37,128 nt of DNA from Bacteroidales bacterium (lineage in GTDB: Bacteria > Bacteroidota > Bacteroidia > Bacteroidales > VadinHA17), in assembly GCA_025454775.1 (NCBI GenBank), contig JALONU010000038.1, positions 1 to 37,128 of the forward strand, given 5' to 3'. The translations under genes and the position numbers were made by a program. Shown here piece by piece: positions 25,641 to 34,397 of the stretch. Within the stretch, counting starts at the first letter, position 1. Every line of letters begins with the position of its first letter. The notes below the pieces were generated by a model, which did not search any database, was not told where the DNA came from, and saw only the letters and a list, made by a program, of their open reading frames with translations.

Positions 25641-27158
25641 ATGCGTAGATTCAGAGTATTAGCGGTAGTTTTCTTAGCTTCACTCTTTCTTGTGTCCTGC
25701 AGTTTATTCAGGAAGAAGGGTGATTCAAACGTCTCCCCTACAACGGGTTGGGAATACAACAACCCCGACAACGGAGGATTTGAAGTAGCTATCGGTGCAG
25801 AGCAGCAGACGGGGCCGGGCCTGGTTCTCATCGAGGGAGGCAGGTTCACAATGGGACAGGTTACCCAGGATGTTCTGTTCGACTGGAACAACAAGCCGAG
25901 AACAGTCACGGTTTCATCCTTCTATATGGATGAGACTGAGATAACAAATACGGATTACCGGGAATATCTCTACTGGCTGCGCAGGGTATATGTCGACTAC
26001 CCGGAAGTTTACAGGCGCTCGCTTCCCGACACCCTCGTCTGGAGAAGCCCCATGGGATTCAATGACCCCTATGTCCAGTACTATTTCAGGCACCCCTCAT
26101 ATAACCAGTATCCCGTTGTTGGGGTCAGCTGGGTTCAGGCAAACGATTACTGCCTCTGGAGAAGCGACAGGGTTAATGAACAGCTTCTCGTAGATGAGGG
26201 AGAGCTAAGCCCGAATCCCAACCAGACAAACCAGGATAACTTCAACACAGAAGCATACCTTGCCGGACAATATGAGGGAGTCACAAACAAACTCAGGGAA
26301 AGCCTGAACCCGAATCAGACGGAAAGAAGGACAAACTTTGAGGACGGACTGCTGCTTCCCAGCTACAGGCTTCCTACCGAGGCAGAATGGGAGTTTGCAG
26401 CCTATGCACTCAGGGGTACGACCTTTGAGGAAAGGATTTACGAGAGAAGGATCTATCCATGGGACGGGGATAATGTAAGGAATTCAACACCGAGGTACAG
26501 GGGCGAGATGATGTCTAACTTCGTCCGCGGCAGGGGCGACATGATGGGTGTTGCAGGAAGCCTCAACGATAACGCAAGCATAACCAGTGAGGTGAGATCA
26601 TACTGGCCTAACGATTACGGACTATACTGCATGGCAGGCAACGTGAACGAGTGGGTGCAGGACGTTTACCGCGCCCTCTCCTTCGAAGACGTAGATGAGT
26701 TCAACCCCTTCAGGGGAAATGTTTACACCGACCTGCGCCGCGATGCAAACGGGAAAGTGGTGACTAAAGGCAACCTCGGAAGGCTTTATGTTGATACAGT
26801 AAAGGCTGTCGACGTTGCAACAAGGCACAATTACCAGAAAGGCGACTACAGGAATTTCAGGGACGGGGATCAGAAGTCCTCAATCTCGGCAGGCGACGAG
26901 TGGTATACCGACGACGATCCGGATAACAAGAAGGGATCCTGGAGAATGTACGCCCAGAGAGAAGCCTCAGAAACACAGTCAGCCGACTTCATAACCCTCA
27001 TCAACGACTACGCCAGGGTTTACAAGGGAGGTTCGTGGAAGGACAGGGCTTACTGGCTGAATCCTTCGACAAGAAGATTCCTCGACCAGAATGAATCGCG
27101 CGACGACATCGGATTCCGCTGCGCTATGATAAGGGTCGGAAGTCCTACAGGTTTCTGA
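25641..27158 (+). CDS. gldJ: Gliding motility / T9SS-associated lipoprotein GldJ (SUMF1/FGE-like)
   Basis: Lipobox LFLVSC; TGWEYNNPDNGGFEV, GPGLVLIEGGRFTMGQVTQDVLFDWNNKPRTVTVSSFYMDETEITNTDYREYLYWLRRVY; GNVNEWVQDVY; YKGGSWKDRAYWLNPSTRRFLDQNESRDDIGFRCAM. Confidence 0.88.
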   Translation: MRRFRVLAVVFLASLFLVSCSLFRKKGDSNVSPTTGWEYNNPDNGGFEVAIGAEQQTGPGLVLIEGGRFTMGQVTQDVLFDWNNKPRTVTVSSFYMDETEITNTDYREYLYWLRRVYVDYPEVYRRSLPDTLVWRSPMGFNDPYVQYYFRHPSYNQYPVVGVSWVQANDYCLWRSDRVNEQLLVDEGELSPNPNQTNQDNFNTEAYLAGQYEGVTNKLRESLNPNQTERRTNFEDGLLLPSYRLPTEAEWEFAAYALRGTTFEERIYERRIYPWDGDNVRNSTPRYRGEMMSNFVRGRGDMMGVAGSLNDNASITSEVRSYWPNDYGLYCMAGNVNEWVQDVYRALSFEDVDEFNPFRGNVYTDLRRDANGKVVTKGNLGRLYVDTVKAVDVATRHNYQKGDYRNFRDGDQKSSISAGDEWYTDDDPDNKKGSWRMYAQREASETQSADFITLINDYARVYKGGSWKDRAYWLNPSTRRFLDQNESRDDIGFRCAMIRVGSPTGF

Positions 27159-27180
27159 TATATGTGATACCATAATATAA

Positions 27181-27208
27181 ATGGGGCTTCAGGTAAGCCC
27201 CATTTTTA
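27181..27208 (+). terminator. Rho-independent terminator after gldJ
   Basis: ATGGGGCTT-CAGGT-AAGCCCCAT followed by TTTT; perfect 9-bp stem. Confidence 0.88.
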
Positions 27209-27226
27209 TCGATAGCCATCCCGTAC

Positions 27227-28519
27227 ATGAAAACAGATCAGCTCTACGATCTCTTCAGGAAATCCGCCGGTGTATCAACGGATTCGAGGAACATAGCCGA
27301 AGGCCAGATATTTTTCGCCCTCTGGGGTGATAACTTCAACGGCAACAAATTCGCCGCAGATGCGCTCGAAAAAGGCGCCTCTTGGGCCGTGATCGACGAT
27401 CCTGCATTTGAGACAGAAAAGACAATTCTTGTCGATGACACTCTGGCCGAACTGCAGGCACTGGCAGCACACCACAGGAAGGAAATGAACGTACAGGTGC
27501 TGGCTATTACCGGGACCAACGGTAAGACCACCACCAAGGAACTCATCTCGGCAATACTTTCACGTAAATTCAGGGTGCATTCCACCCAGGGCAACCTGAA
27601 CAACCATATAGGAGTACCTCTTACAATACTTTCAGCTCCTGACGATACCGAAATAATGGTGATAGAAATGGGGGCCAATCACCTTGGAGAGATAAGAACA
27701 CTATGCCTCATAGCAAAACCCGATTACGGTATAGTAACCAACATCAGCACTGCTCATATTGAAGGCTTCGGTTCATATGAAGGAGTCGTAAAAGCCAAAA
27801 CAGAGCTCTTTGAACATCTTCGCAAGGTAAACGGCATAGCGCTTTACAACGACAGGGACCCGGTGATCTCCGAGAAGATCTACAGACTGGTGAACAGGGC
27901 TGTCCCTTTCTCGGATCCGACAGGCATCGGACTGAGCCTGAGTGCCTCGCCTTCTGATGGACACCTGCACATCAGGGCTGAGTACCAGCACAGGACATGG
28001 GAGATCAGGACCAACCTCTTCGGGAAGTTCAATCTTGAGAATATCAGGGCTGCCATGGCCACAGGGCTTTTCTTCGGTGTCGATCCCGACAGTATAACCG
28101 GGGAAATTGAAAAATACAGTCCACGGAACAACAGGTCGCAGATAATGGAAACCGGGAAGAATGTCCTGGTATGTGATGCCTACAATGCAAATCCCGTGAG
28201 CATGAAATCGGCCATCGAATCATTTGCGGCCATTCAGGCCGAAAGGAAGATATGCATACTCGGCGACATGCTCGAGCTTGGCGACAAGAGCGAAGAGGAA
28301 CATATGGCAATACACAAAGTGCTCTCCGACAATAATTTAAGAGATGTTATGCTGGTTGGACCTGTTTTCTGCAAGGTCTCGGCAGGCTTCCGTTTCAAGA
28401 CATTCCGCGATACCGACAGGCTCAAGGAATTCCTGAAAGCCAAACCGCTTAAAGGCTGCCACATACTCATCAAGGGATCACGCGGGATTGCGCTTGAACA
28501 GATCTATAGCCTGCTTTGA
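27227..28519 (+). CDS. murF: UDP-N-acetylmuramoyl-tripeptide--D-alanyl-D-alanine ligase
   Basis: STDSRNIAEGQIFFALWGDNFNGNKF, AITGTNGKTTTKELISAIL, TQGNLNNHIGVPLTIL, EMGANHLGEI, DAYNANPVSMKSAIESF. Confidence 0.96.
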   Translation: MKTDQLYDLFRKSAGVSTDSRNIAEGQIFFALWGDNFNGNKFAADALEKGASWAVIDDPAFETEKTILVDDTLAELQALAAHHRKEMNVQVLAITGTNGKTTTKELISAILSRKFRVHSTQGNLNNHIGVPLTILSAPDDTEIMVIEMGANHLGEIRTLCLIAKPDYGIVTNISTAHIEGFGSYEGVVKAKTELFEHLRKVNGIALYNDRDPVISEKIYRLVNRAVPFSDPTGIGLSLSASPSDGHLHIRAEYQHRTWEIRTNLFGKFNLENIRAAMATGLFFGVDPDSITGEIEKYSPRNNRSQIMETGKNVLVCDAYNANPVSMKSAIESFAAIQAERKICILGDMLELGDKSEEEHMAIHKVLSDNNLRDVMLVGPVFCKVSAGFRFKTFRDTDRLKEFLKAKPLKGCHILIKGSRGIALEQIYSLL

Positions 28520-28520
28520 T

Positions 28521-29678
28521 TTAATTGCTGCCGGTAAAGCTGATATTGACAAGCAGGATCTCCGACCTGCTTGCAGACCTTATTCTGGGTCCCCAGATAC
28601 CGAATCCTGATGAGACAATAACCTGGGTGTTTCCGATCTTCCGGTATCCGTAGCTTACTTCGAATATTGCCCTGGTAAAGTAGTTCAGCGGCCAGAACTG
28701 GCCGTTATGGGTGTGCCCCGACAGCTGAAGGTCGGCTCCGGCATCGACAGCTTCTCCCAGGTTTACAGGCTGATGGTCAAGAACGATCACGGGCTTTGTG
28801 CTGTCTGTACCCTGTAAGAGCTCACTAAGGGGCTTCCTCTCCGCCGGGGAATATCTGCGGGAATCCCTGTCAATCCTTCCGGCCACCTGGATACCTCCCG
28901 GCAGGATCACTATCTCATCTTTCAGAACCCTGATACCCTTGCTTTCAATATAAGGGATTGTCCTTCCGGCTCCTCCTATGAATTCATGATTTCCTGTAAT
29001 AGCATATAAGCCGTCCGTTGTTTCCGGGATCCTGAAATGCTTCAGAAGGTCTCCCCTCAGAACAGGCCCCAGTTCCCCGTCGATGATATCGCCGAGCAGG
29101 AAAACAACATCAGGCTTCAGCTCCTGCAGGATTTCCGAGAGCTTAACCATGCTTCTCTTCCTGATAATGCTTCCCAGGTGAATATCGGAAACGGCAGCTA
29201 TACGAAGCTTCTCAACGCCATCCGTTTTCTTGTTTATCGAAACATTGTACTCTCTTACCTTCGGGATGACAGCATTAATGAATCCCCCTGCGATAAGGAA
29301 AAAAGACGCCGATGCAACAGCAATAAATGACCACTTGCGATAGCCGGGCATGATCTCCGGTGTCAGGACTCCTGTGAGGCGCAGAACCAGTCCGGCAATA
29401 TCTGTCAGCAGGAAGAAGAAGAAACCGTAAACAAGGAAGGCCAGCCAGAACCCTCCGGCTATGTTGAGTATGTCGGTGAAGACTGTTGAATGCCTCACCT
29501 CTAGGAACTTAGCGGCGATGAACGTCAGGGCTGCCGCCGAGAATATTATTGTGTAGGCAAGCTTGTTGTCACGGGCATAGGCTATTGCATTGTATCCCTT
29601 GAAGAATATGTACAGGTTTCCCGCGAAATAAACAGAGAATACAACCAGGAAGAATACCACGAACTGATGTGTTTTCAT
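28521..29678 (-). CDS. Membrane-anchored metallophosphoesterase (YkuE-like)
   Basis: Several N-terminal TM segments, then AAVSDIHLGSI, FLLGDIIDG, AITGNHEFIGG, LQLSGHTHNGQFWPL. Confidence 0.92.
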   Translation of the reverse strand: MKTHQFVVFFLVVFSVYFAGNLYIFFKGYNAIAYARDNKLAYTIIFSAAALTFIAAKFLEVRHSTVFTDILNIAGGFWLAFLVYGFFFFLLTDIAGLVLRLTGVLTPEIMPGYRKWSFIAVASASFFLIAGGFINAVIPKVREYNVSINKKTDGVEKLRIAAVSDIHLGSIIRKRSMVKLSEILQELKPDVVFLLGDIIDGELGPVLRGDLLKHFRIPETTDGLYAITGNHEFIGGAGRTIPYIESKGIRVLKDEIVILPGGIQVAGRIDRDSRRYSPAERKPLSELLQGTDSTKPVIVLDHQPVNLGEAVDAGADLQLSGHTHNGQFWPLNYFTRAIFEVSYGYRKIGNTQVIVSSGFGIWGPRIRSASRSEILLVNISFTGSN

Positions 29679-30709
29679 TTAGCAAAGTTTGTTTTCATGC
29701 TGCGAAAAGTTCGTCTGCGCATGACATAAAACCCGAAAACGATGCTCTTGTTCAAAACAGGTTCCGGGTTTTCAAAGCTTCCCAGTCTTTTTATTTCTTC
29801 CCTTTTTCTGTTCAGTTCGCTTAATTCCTTTCCTGCGTCGCGGTGAGCCCTTAAAACTGCTATGAAACTTCTGACCTGTCCTTTCAGGAGGAAAAAGAAT
29901 GCAGCAACGCCGTCGAGTATCTTTCTTATGAAAATTACCTTGCGGAAGCTGCTTTCGGGAAGGTTTTTGTACAGCAGCCTGATACTGTTGCGGAAGTTAA
30001 GATAAGTCTTGAAAGGCGAGCTGTAGGGAAGGGCTCCACCCCCGACATGAAATACCACGGAGAGGGGGATGCAGGTTATCCTGTACCCTGCCCGGTGAAA
30101 TCTCCAGCAGAGATCTATTTCCTCCATATGTGCAAAGAAGTCAGGGTCAAATCCTCCGCATTTTACCCAGGCTTCACGGCGGACAGCCATGCATGCTCCC
30201 GACGACCAGAATACTTCCGCAGGGTGGTCATACTGTCCCTCATCCTTTTCAGTCACGTTAAAAACCCTCCCCCTGCAGAACGGGTACCCGTACATGTCGA
30301 TGAAGCCTCCGGCCGCACCGGCATATTCAAATTGGTCCCGTTTGCTCCACGACAGTATCTTCGGCTGGCATGATGCGACATCCGGATTTTCGTCAAGATG
30401 GCTGATCAGGGGTCCGAGCCATCCGGGTGTGACCTCGATGTCGCTGTTCACCAGTACATAGTATTTAGCCTCTATGCGGGAAAGAGCAATGTTATAGCCT
30501 TCTGCAAAGCCATGGTTCTTCCCAAGCCTGATTACATTCACCCGACTGAAGCTTTGTTCTATCCATTCACACGAGCCGTCATCCGATCCGTTATCGGCTA
30601 CAAAAACCGATGTGTCATCACAAGAAGACCTTTCGGCAAGGCTGCCGAGGAAGCTTTTAAGGAATTCAAGTCCGTTCCAGTTCAGTATTACTACAGCCGT
30701 TTTAAGCAT
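29675..30709 (-). CDS. Glycosyltransferase family 2
   Basis: MLKTAVVILNWNGLEFLKSFLGSL, FVADNGSDDGSCEWI, VLVNSDIEVTPGWL, DPDFFAHMEEIDLCWRFHRAGY. Confidence 0.92.
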   Translation of the reverse strand: MLKTAVVILNWNGLEFLKSFLGSLAERSSCDDTSVFVADNGSDDGSCEWIEQSFSRVNVIRLGKNHGFAEGYNIALSRIEAKYYVLVNSDIEVTPGWLGPLISHLDENPDVASCQPKILSWSKRDQFEYAGAAGGFIDMYGYPFCRGRVFNVTEKDEGQYDHPAEVFWSSGACMAVRREAWVKCGGFDPDFFAHMEEIDLCWRFHRAGYRITCIPLSVVFHVGGGALPYSSPFKTYLNFRNSIRLLYKNLPESSFRKVIFIRKILDGVAAFFFLLKGQVRSFIAVLRAHRDAGKELSELNRKREEIKRLGSFENPEPVLNKSIVFGFYVMRRRTFRSMKTNFAK

Positions 30710-31586
30710 CGGGCTTTTCCCTCTTATGTTTCCATCTCCGGTGACTCCAGATCCAGTATTCCGGTTTCTCCCTTATGATTTCCTCCAGTCTCCTTACGTG
30801 TGTTTCAGTTATCAGATGTTCCGGGAGACCTTTTGTATGTTCGAAGAGGAGTTCTACTGTGAGGTAATATTTCCCGCGCTTTTCCCTTGTAATATTGAAC
30901 AGAACCATTGCCATGTCGTATTTGGAGGCAATTTTTTCGGCGCCCAGATAGACGGGTGTATCCTGGTTGAGGAAGGTAGTCCAGAATTTAATATCCCCTT
31001 TGGGAGGTGTCTGGTCAGTAAGGAATGAGTATAAAGCCCTGACATTGTTTTTCCTGTTCTCAATAACTTCCCTGACCACGTGCTGCATGGGTGTCACGGA
31101 CATCCCGAACCTGGTCCTGTTTTTTATCATGTATTTATCGAAGTGTTTGTTGGCCAGCGGCTTATATATTGAAACGAATTTGTATGGGGCCCACAGCGGA
31201 AGTGTCACCAGCCACTCCCAGTTGCTATAATGACCAAGTACGGCCGCGACATCTCTTCCTTCATTGAAGAGCTTTTCAAGCAGTTCAGGATTCTTATGAG
31301 GCACTCTCTTCATAAGCTCGCCTGCACTCATGTGGTTCATTTTGAAAGTTTCAATGAACAGGTCGCAGAGATAGCGGTAGAATTTTTTCTCGATGGAAAG
31401 GATCTCCCCGGTGTTCTTTTCAGGGAAGGAATTTGTGAGGTTTTCCCTGACCACTTTTCTCCTGTAGCCCGGGAAATAATACATAAAGAAATATATAAGG
31501 TCGGAAAGCAGATAAAGCACATTCAGGGGTAGAAGTGTGATTATCCGGATGAATGCATAGAATATGTAAAAACCTAGTGCTCCCAT
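30702..31586 (-). CDS. Lysophospholipid/lipid A acyltransferase family protein (LpxL/HtrB-like)
   Basis: N-terminal TM, VLGHYSNWEW (HX4E), YSFLTDQTPPKGDIKFWTTFLNQDTPVYLGAEKIA, YWIWSHRRWKHKR. Confidence 0.9.
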   Translation of the reverse strand: MGALGFYIFYAFIRIITLLPLNVLYLLSDLIYFFMYYFPGYRRKVVRENLTNSFPEKNTGEILSIEKKFYRYLCDLFIETFKMNHMSAGELMKRVPHKNPELLEKLFNEGRDVAAVLGHYSNWEWLVTLPLWAPYKFVSIYKPLANKHFDKYMIKNRTRFGMSVTPMQHVVREVIENRKNNVRALYSFLTDQTPPKGDIKFWTTFLNQDTPVYLGAEKIASKYDMAMVLFNITREKRGKYYLTVELLFEHTKGLPEHLITETHVRRLEEIIREKPEYWIWSHRRWKHKREKPDA

Positions 31587-31599
31587 TGGGTGCGAACTG

Positions 31600-32406
31600 C
31601 TATTCCTGCATAAATTTACTCACAATTTCGAGAAATTCAGGAAAAACAAGACCTCCGGCAGCCACTATCTCCTTTCCGTCGAGTTTCCGCTCATTACCGG
31701 AAAAGTCGCTTACCCTGCCTCCTGCTTCCCTCAGGATTATGATACCTGCGGCAACATCCCAGACCTTGAGGTCGTATTCATAGAATGCTTCGAAGCGTCC
31801 GCAGGCAATATAGGACAGATCGACCGAAGCCGACCCCAGTCTCCTTATGCCGTGTGTTGTTTTGCAGAACAGGGAGAGGAGATCTATATATTTATCCATA
31901 CGGCTGAAGTCGTTGTAGGGAAATCCCGTTGCAATGAGGCTTTCTGCCAGGGTCGATACTGAAGATACCCTGACAGGCTTACCGTTTAGCCGGGCGCCGC
32001 CGTCTTTCCATGCCGTGAAGAGTTCGTTGCATCCGACGTTGCAAACGACGCCCATAACTGGTTCGTCGTTGTCGGTGAGGGCTACGCTGATGCCATAGGG
32101 ATTCAGGTGGTGAACGAAATTGGTAGTACCGTCAAGCGGGTCAATGACCCAGTTATACCTGACGCCCTTGCCCGAAGCCGTACCTTCCTCGGTAATGAAG
32201 CCTGCCTCCGGGAGGATGGGAGCGAGCATCTCAACAAGCATTTTTTCGGATCCCTTGTCGACGTACGATACCAGGTCGTTCAGACCTTTTGTTTCCATTC
32301 GGCCGATATCAAAATTGCCGGATTCGGCAAGGATGAACTTTTCGGTTTCAAGAACTACCTTCACGGCTTCGTTACAGATTCTTTCCAGGTCAGTCATTTC
32401 AGTCAA
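31600..32406 (-). CDS. Inositol monophosphatase family protein
   Basis: DLVSYVDKGSEKML, ITEEGTASG, WVIDPLDGTTNFVHHLNPYGISVAL, GSASVDLSYIACGRFEAFYEYDLKVWDVAAGIIILREAGG. Confidence 0.93.
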   Translation of the reverse strand: MTEMTDLERICNEAVKVVLETEKFILAESGNFDIGRMETKGLNDLVSYVDKGSEKMLVEMLAPILPEAGFITEEGTASGKGVRYNWVIDPLDGTTNFVHHLNPYGISVALTDNDEPVMGVVCNVGCNELFTAWKDGGARLNGKPVRVSSVSTLAESLIATGFPYNDFSRMDKYIDLLSLFCKTTHGIRRLGSASVDLSYIACGRFEAFYEYDLKVWDVAAGIIILREAGGRVSDFSGNERKLDGKEIVAAGGLVFPEFLEIVSKFMQE

Positions 32407-33706
32407 TTATGTCAATACTCATCCTGTTTTCTCCGGAGAGCTCTTTAAGCTTCACCTTTCTTATTGTTCCCGCAAGAGCTGAATTCCATGGATATTCCAC
32501 CCTGATATAGTTTTCTGTATACCCTGTTATCATTCCTTCCGAGCGCGTCCTTTCAAAAAGGACCCCGGCGGTTCTATTCTTGTTGAGAAGGAGGAATTCC
32601 TTATGCTTTTTACGGGAAAGCCCGGTGAGCATCCTGCTTCTTATGTCCTTTGTTTCACGGGTTACCCTACCTGTCATTCCGGAAGCTCTTGTTCCCGGAC
32701 GTTCAGAGAAGGTGAATACATGCAGGTAGGAAAGCGGCAGGGATTCCAGGAAGGTGTATGTTTCTTCCGCATCCTGATCAGTCTCTCCGGGAAATCCTGT
32801 AATCACGTCTGCGCCAAGGCCGGCAAGAGGTATCCTTCTTTTCACCTGTTCCACTCTTCCGCTGAAAAGCTCTCTCCTGTACCTCCTTCCCATCAGTGCA
32901 AGCATCCTGTTGCAGCCGCTCTGCAGCGGTATATGGAAGTGGGGGAGGACCTTGCTGTTATCTGCACAGAAAGCTATCAGCTCGTCGGTCAGCAGGTTGG
33001 GCTCTATGGAGGAGATCCTGAATCTTTCTATGCCCCTGACCCTGACAAGTTCCCTCATAAGCCCGGTGAATGTATCTCCTGTGCTTTTTCCGAAATCGCC
33101 TACGTTAACTCCGGTTATAACGATCTCCTTTATTCCTGCTGACGCGATGGTTTCCGCTTCGGCAACAAGTGTTCCTATGTCCGGGTTCCTGCTTTGTCCT
33201 CTTGCAAGCGGAATGGTACAATATGAGCAGCCGTAGTCGCATCCATCCTGTACTTTCAGGAAGGATCGTGTGCGGTCTCCGGCAGACCATGAAGGGATGA
33301 AGGGACCGGATGCCGATACTTCGCAGGAATGAACCTCGGCTTTTTTCTTTTTGCCCAGTTCTGAGATATACCTGGCAGCGTCAAATTTCTCATTTGTTCC
33401 GAGAACCAGGTCCACACCAGGTATTAAAGCAATTTCCTGGGGCCGCAGCTGGGCATAGCACCCTACCACCGCAATGAATGCACCGGGCGACTGGTTGATG
33501 AACTTCCTGATGGCCTGTTTGCATTTCCTGTCGGCAGTATCGGTCACCGAGCATGTGTTTATTACGTAAATATCCGCTTGTGAAGATGCAGGAACCCTTT
33601 CAAACTGATCCTCCGGGAACGACCGGGATATCGTGGAGGTTTCCGTAAAATTGAGCTTGCAGCCAAGTGTGTGAAAAGCTATTTTCTTTCGGGGAGGATT
33701 ATTCAT
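32399..33706 (-). CDS. mtaB: tRNA (N6-L-threonylcarbamoyladenosine(37)-C(2))-methylthiotransferase MtaB
   Basis: FHTLGCKLNFTETSTI, VINTCSVTDTADRKCKQAIRKF, radical SAM KVQDGCDYGCSYCTIPLARGQSRN, HIPLQSGCNRML, C-terminal TRAM-like segment. Confidence 0.93.
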   Translation of the reverse strand: MNNPPRKKIAFHTLGCKLNFTETSTISRSFPEDQFERVPASSQADIYVINTCSVTDTADRKCKQAIRKFINQSPGAFIAVVGCYAQLRPQEIALIPGVDLVLGTNEKFDAARYISELGKKKKAEVHSCEVSASGPFIPSWSAGDRTRSFLKVQDGCDYGCSYCTIPLARGQSRNPDIGTLVAEAETIASAGIKEIVITGVNVGDFGKSTGDTFTGLMRELVRVRGIERFRISSIEPNLLTDELIAFCADNSKVLPHFHIPLQSGCNRMLALMGRRYRRELFSGRVEQVKRRIPLAGLGADVITGFPGETDQDAEETYTFLESLPLSYLHVFTFSERPGTRASGMTGRVTRETKDIRSRMLTGLSRKKHKEFLLLNKNRTAGVLFERTRSEGMITGYTENYIRVEYPWNSALAGTIRKVKLKELSGENRMSIDIID

Positions 33707-33722
33707 TCCCGGTTAAGCTGTC

Positions 33723-34391
33723 CTATTTCTTTTTTATTGCAAGGGTGACGTTCCTGAACTCCAGGTCACGGCCTTCGCTTTGCAGACATATATGTCCGCT
33801 GCTGACATTCAGTCCTGTTCCCTTGTTCTGGACCACACCATTTACAGAAACCGTAATAGTGTTACCCATGCAGACGACCTCCATCCTGTTCCATTCGCCT
33901 GCAGGCTTTTCGGACGATTCTGCCAGTTTCTTTAAGGACCTGACGGCTTTGTCCTTTCTCTCGTTCATGTCGGCGCCGCTCATGCATACGAAATCACCCG
34001 CGCTTCCTGCCTTGAGCTGGCATTCGATGCACTTTGGCCAGATCGTGTCGGGAAGCTGTGCATGAATGAACACGCCGCTGTTTGTAGGTTCTGAAGGCCA
34101 GCGCCATTCGAGGGAGAGAGTATAGTCGGAGTATGCATCTTTCGTCCTCATGTATCCGAAAGGCTCTCCTTTTATTTTGATGACACCGTCAGCTGCGGTG
34201 AATACGGTTGCAGGGTCAACGGATGCATCCCTGAGGTGGAATTCCCAGTTATTCAGGTTCTTCCCGTTAAAGAGTTTCACCGTTGCAGTTTTCGGTCCCT
34301 TTGCCTTTTTATTTGCTTTCGGTTGTGCCTGCGTCATGCCTGCGGCGATGAGCAGAACGAATATTGAAATTAAAACTGTTCTTGTTCTCAT
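33723..34391 (-). CDS. DUF1080 (3-keto-disaccharide hydrolase-like) secreted protein
   Basis: Signal peptide; TVKLFNGKNLNNWEFHL, YSDYTLSLEWRWPSEPTNSGVFIHAQLPDTIWPKCIECQLKAGSAGDF, GHICLQSEGRDLEFRNVTL. Confidence 0.92.
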   Translation of the reverse strand: MRTRTVLISIFVLLIAAGMTQAQPKANKKAKGPKTATVKLFNGKNLNNWEFHLRDASVDPATVFTAADGVIKIKGEPFGYMRTKDAYSDYTLSLEWRWPSEPTNSGVFIHAQLPDTIWPKCIECQLKAGSAGDFVCMSGADMNERKDKAVRSLKKLAESSEKPAGEWNRMEVVCMGNTITVSVNGVVQNKGTGLNVSSGHICLQSEGRDLEFRNVTLAIKKK

Positions 34392-34397
34392 GTGTTT

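Noticed and set aside
25641-27158. Possibility that the SUMF1-like gene is a true formylglycine-generating enzyme
   Set aside because: Lipobox, the N-terminal TGWEYNNPDNGGFEV segment and position next to porU/porV and murF fit GldJ better; no sulfatase nearby.
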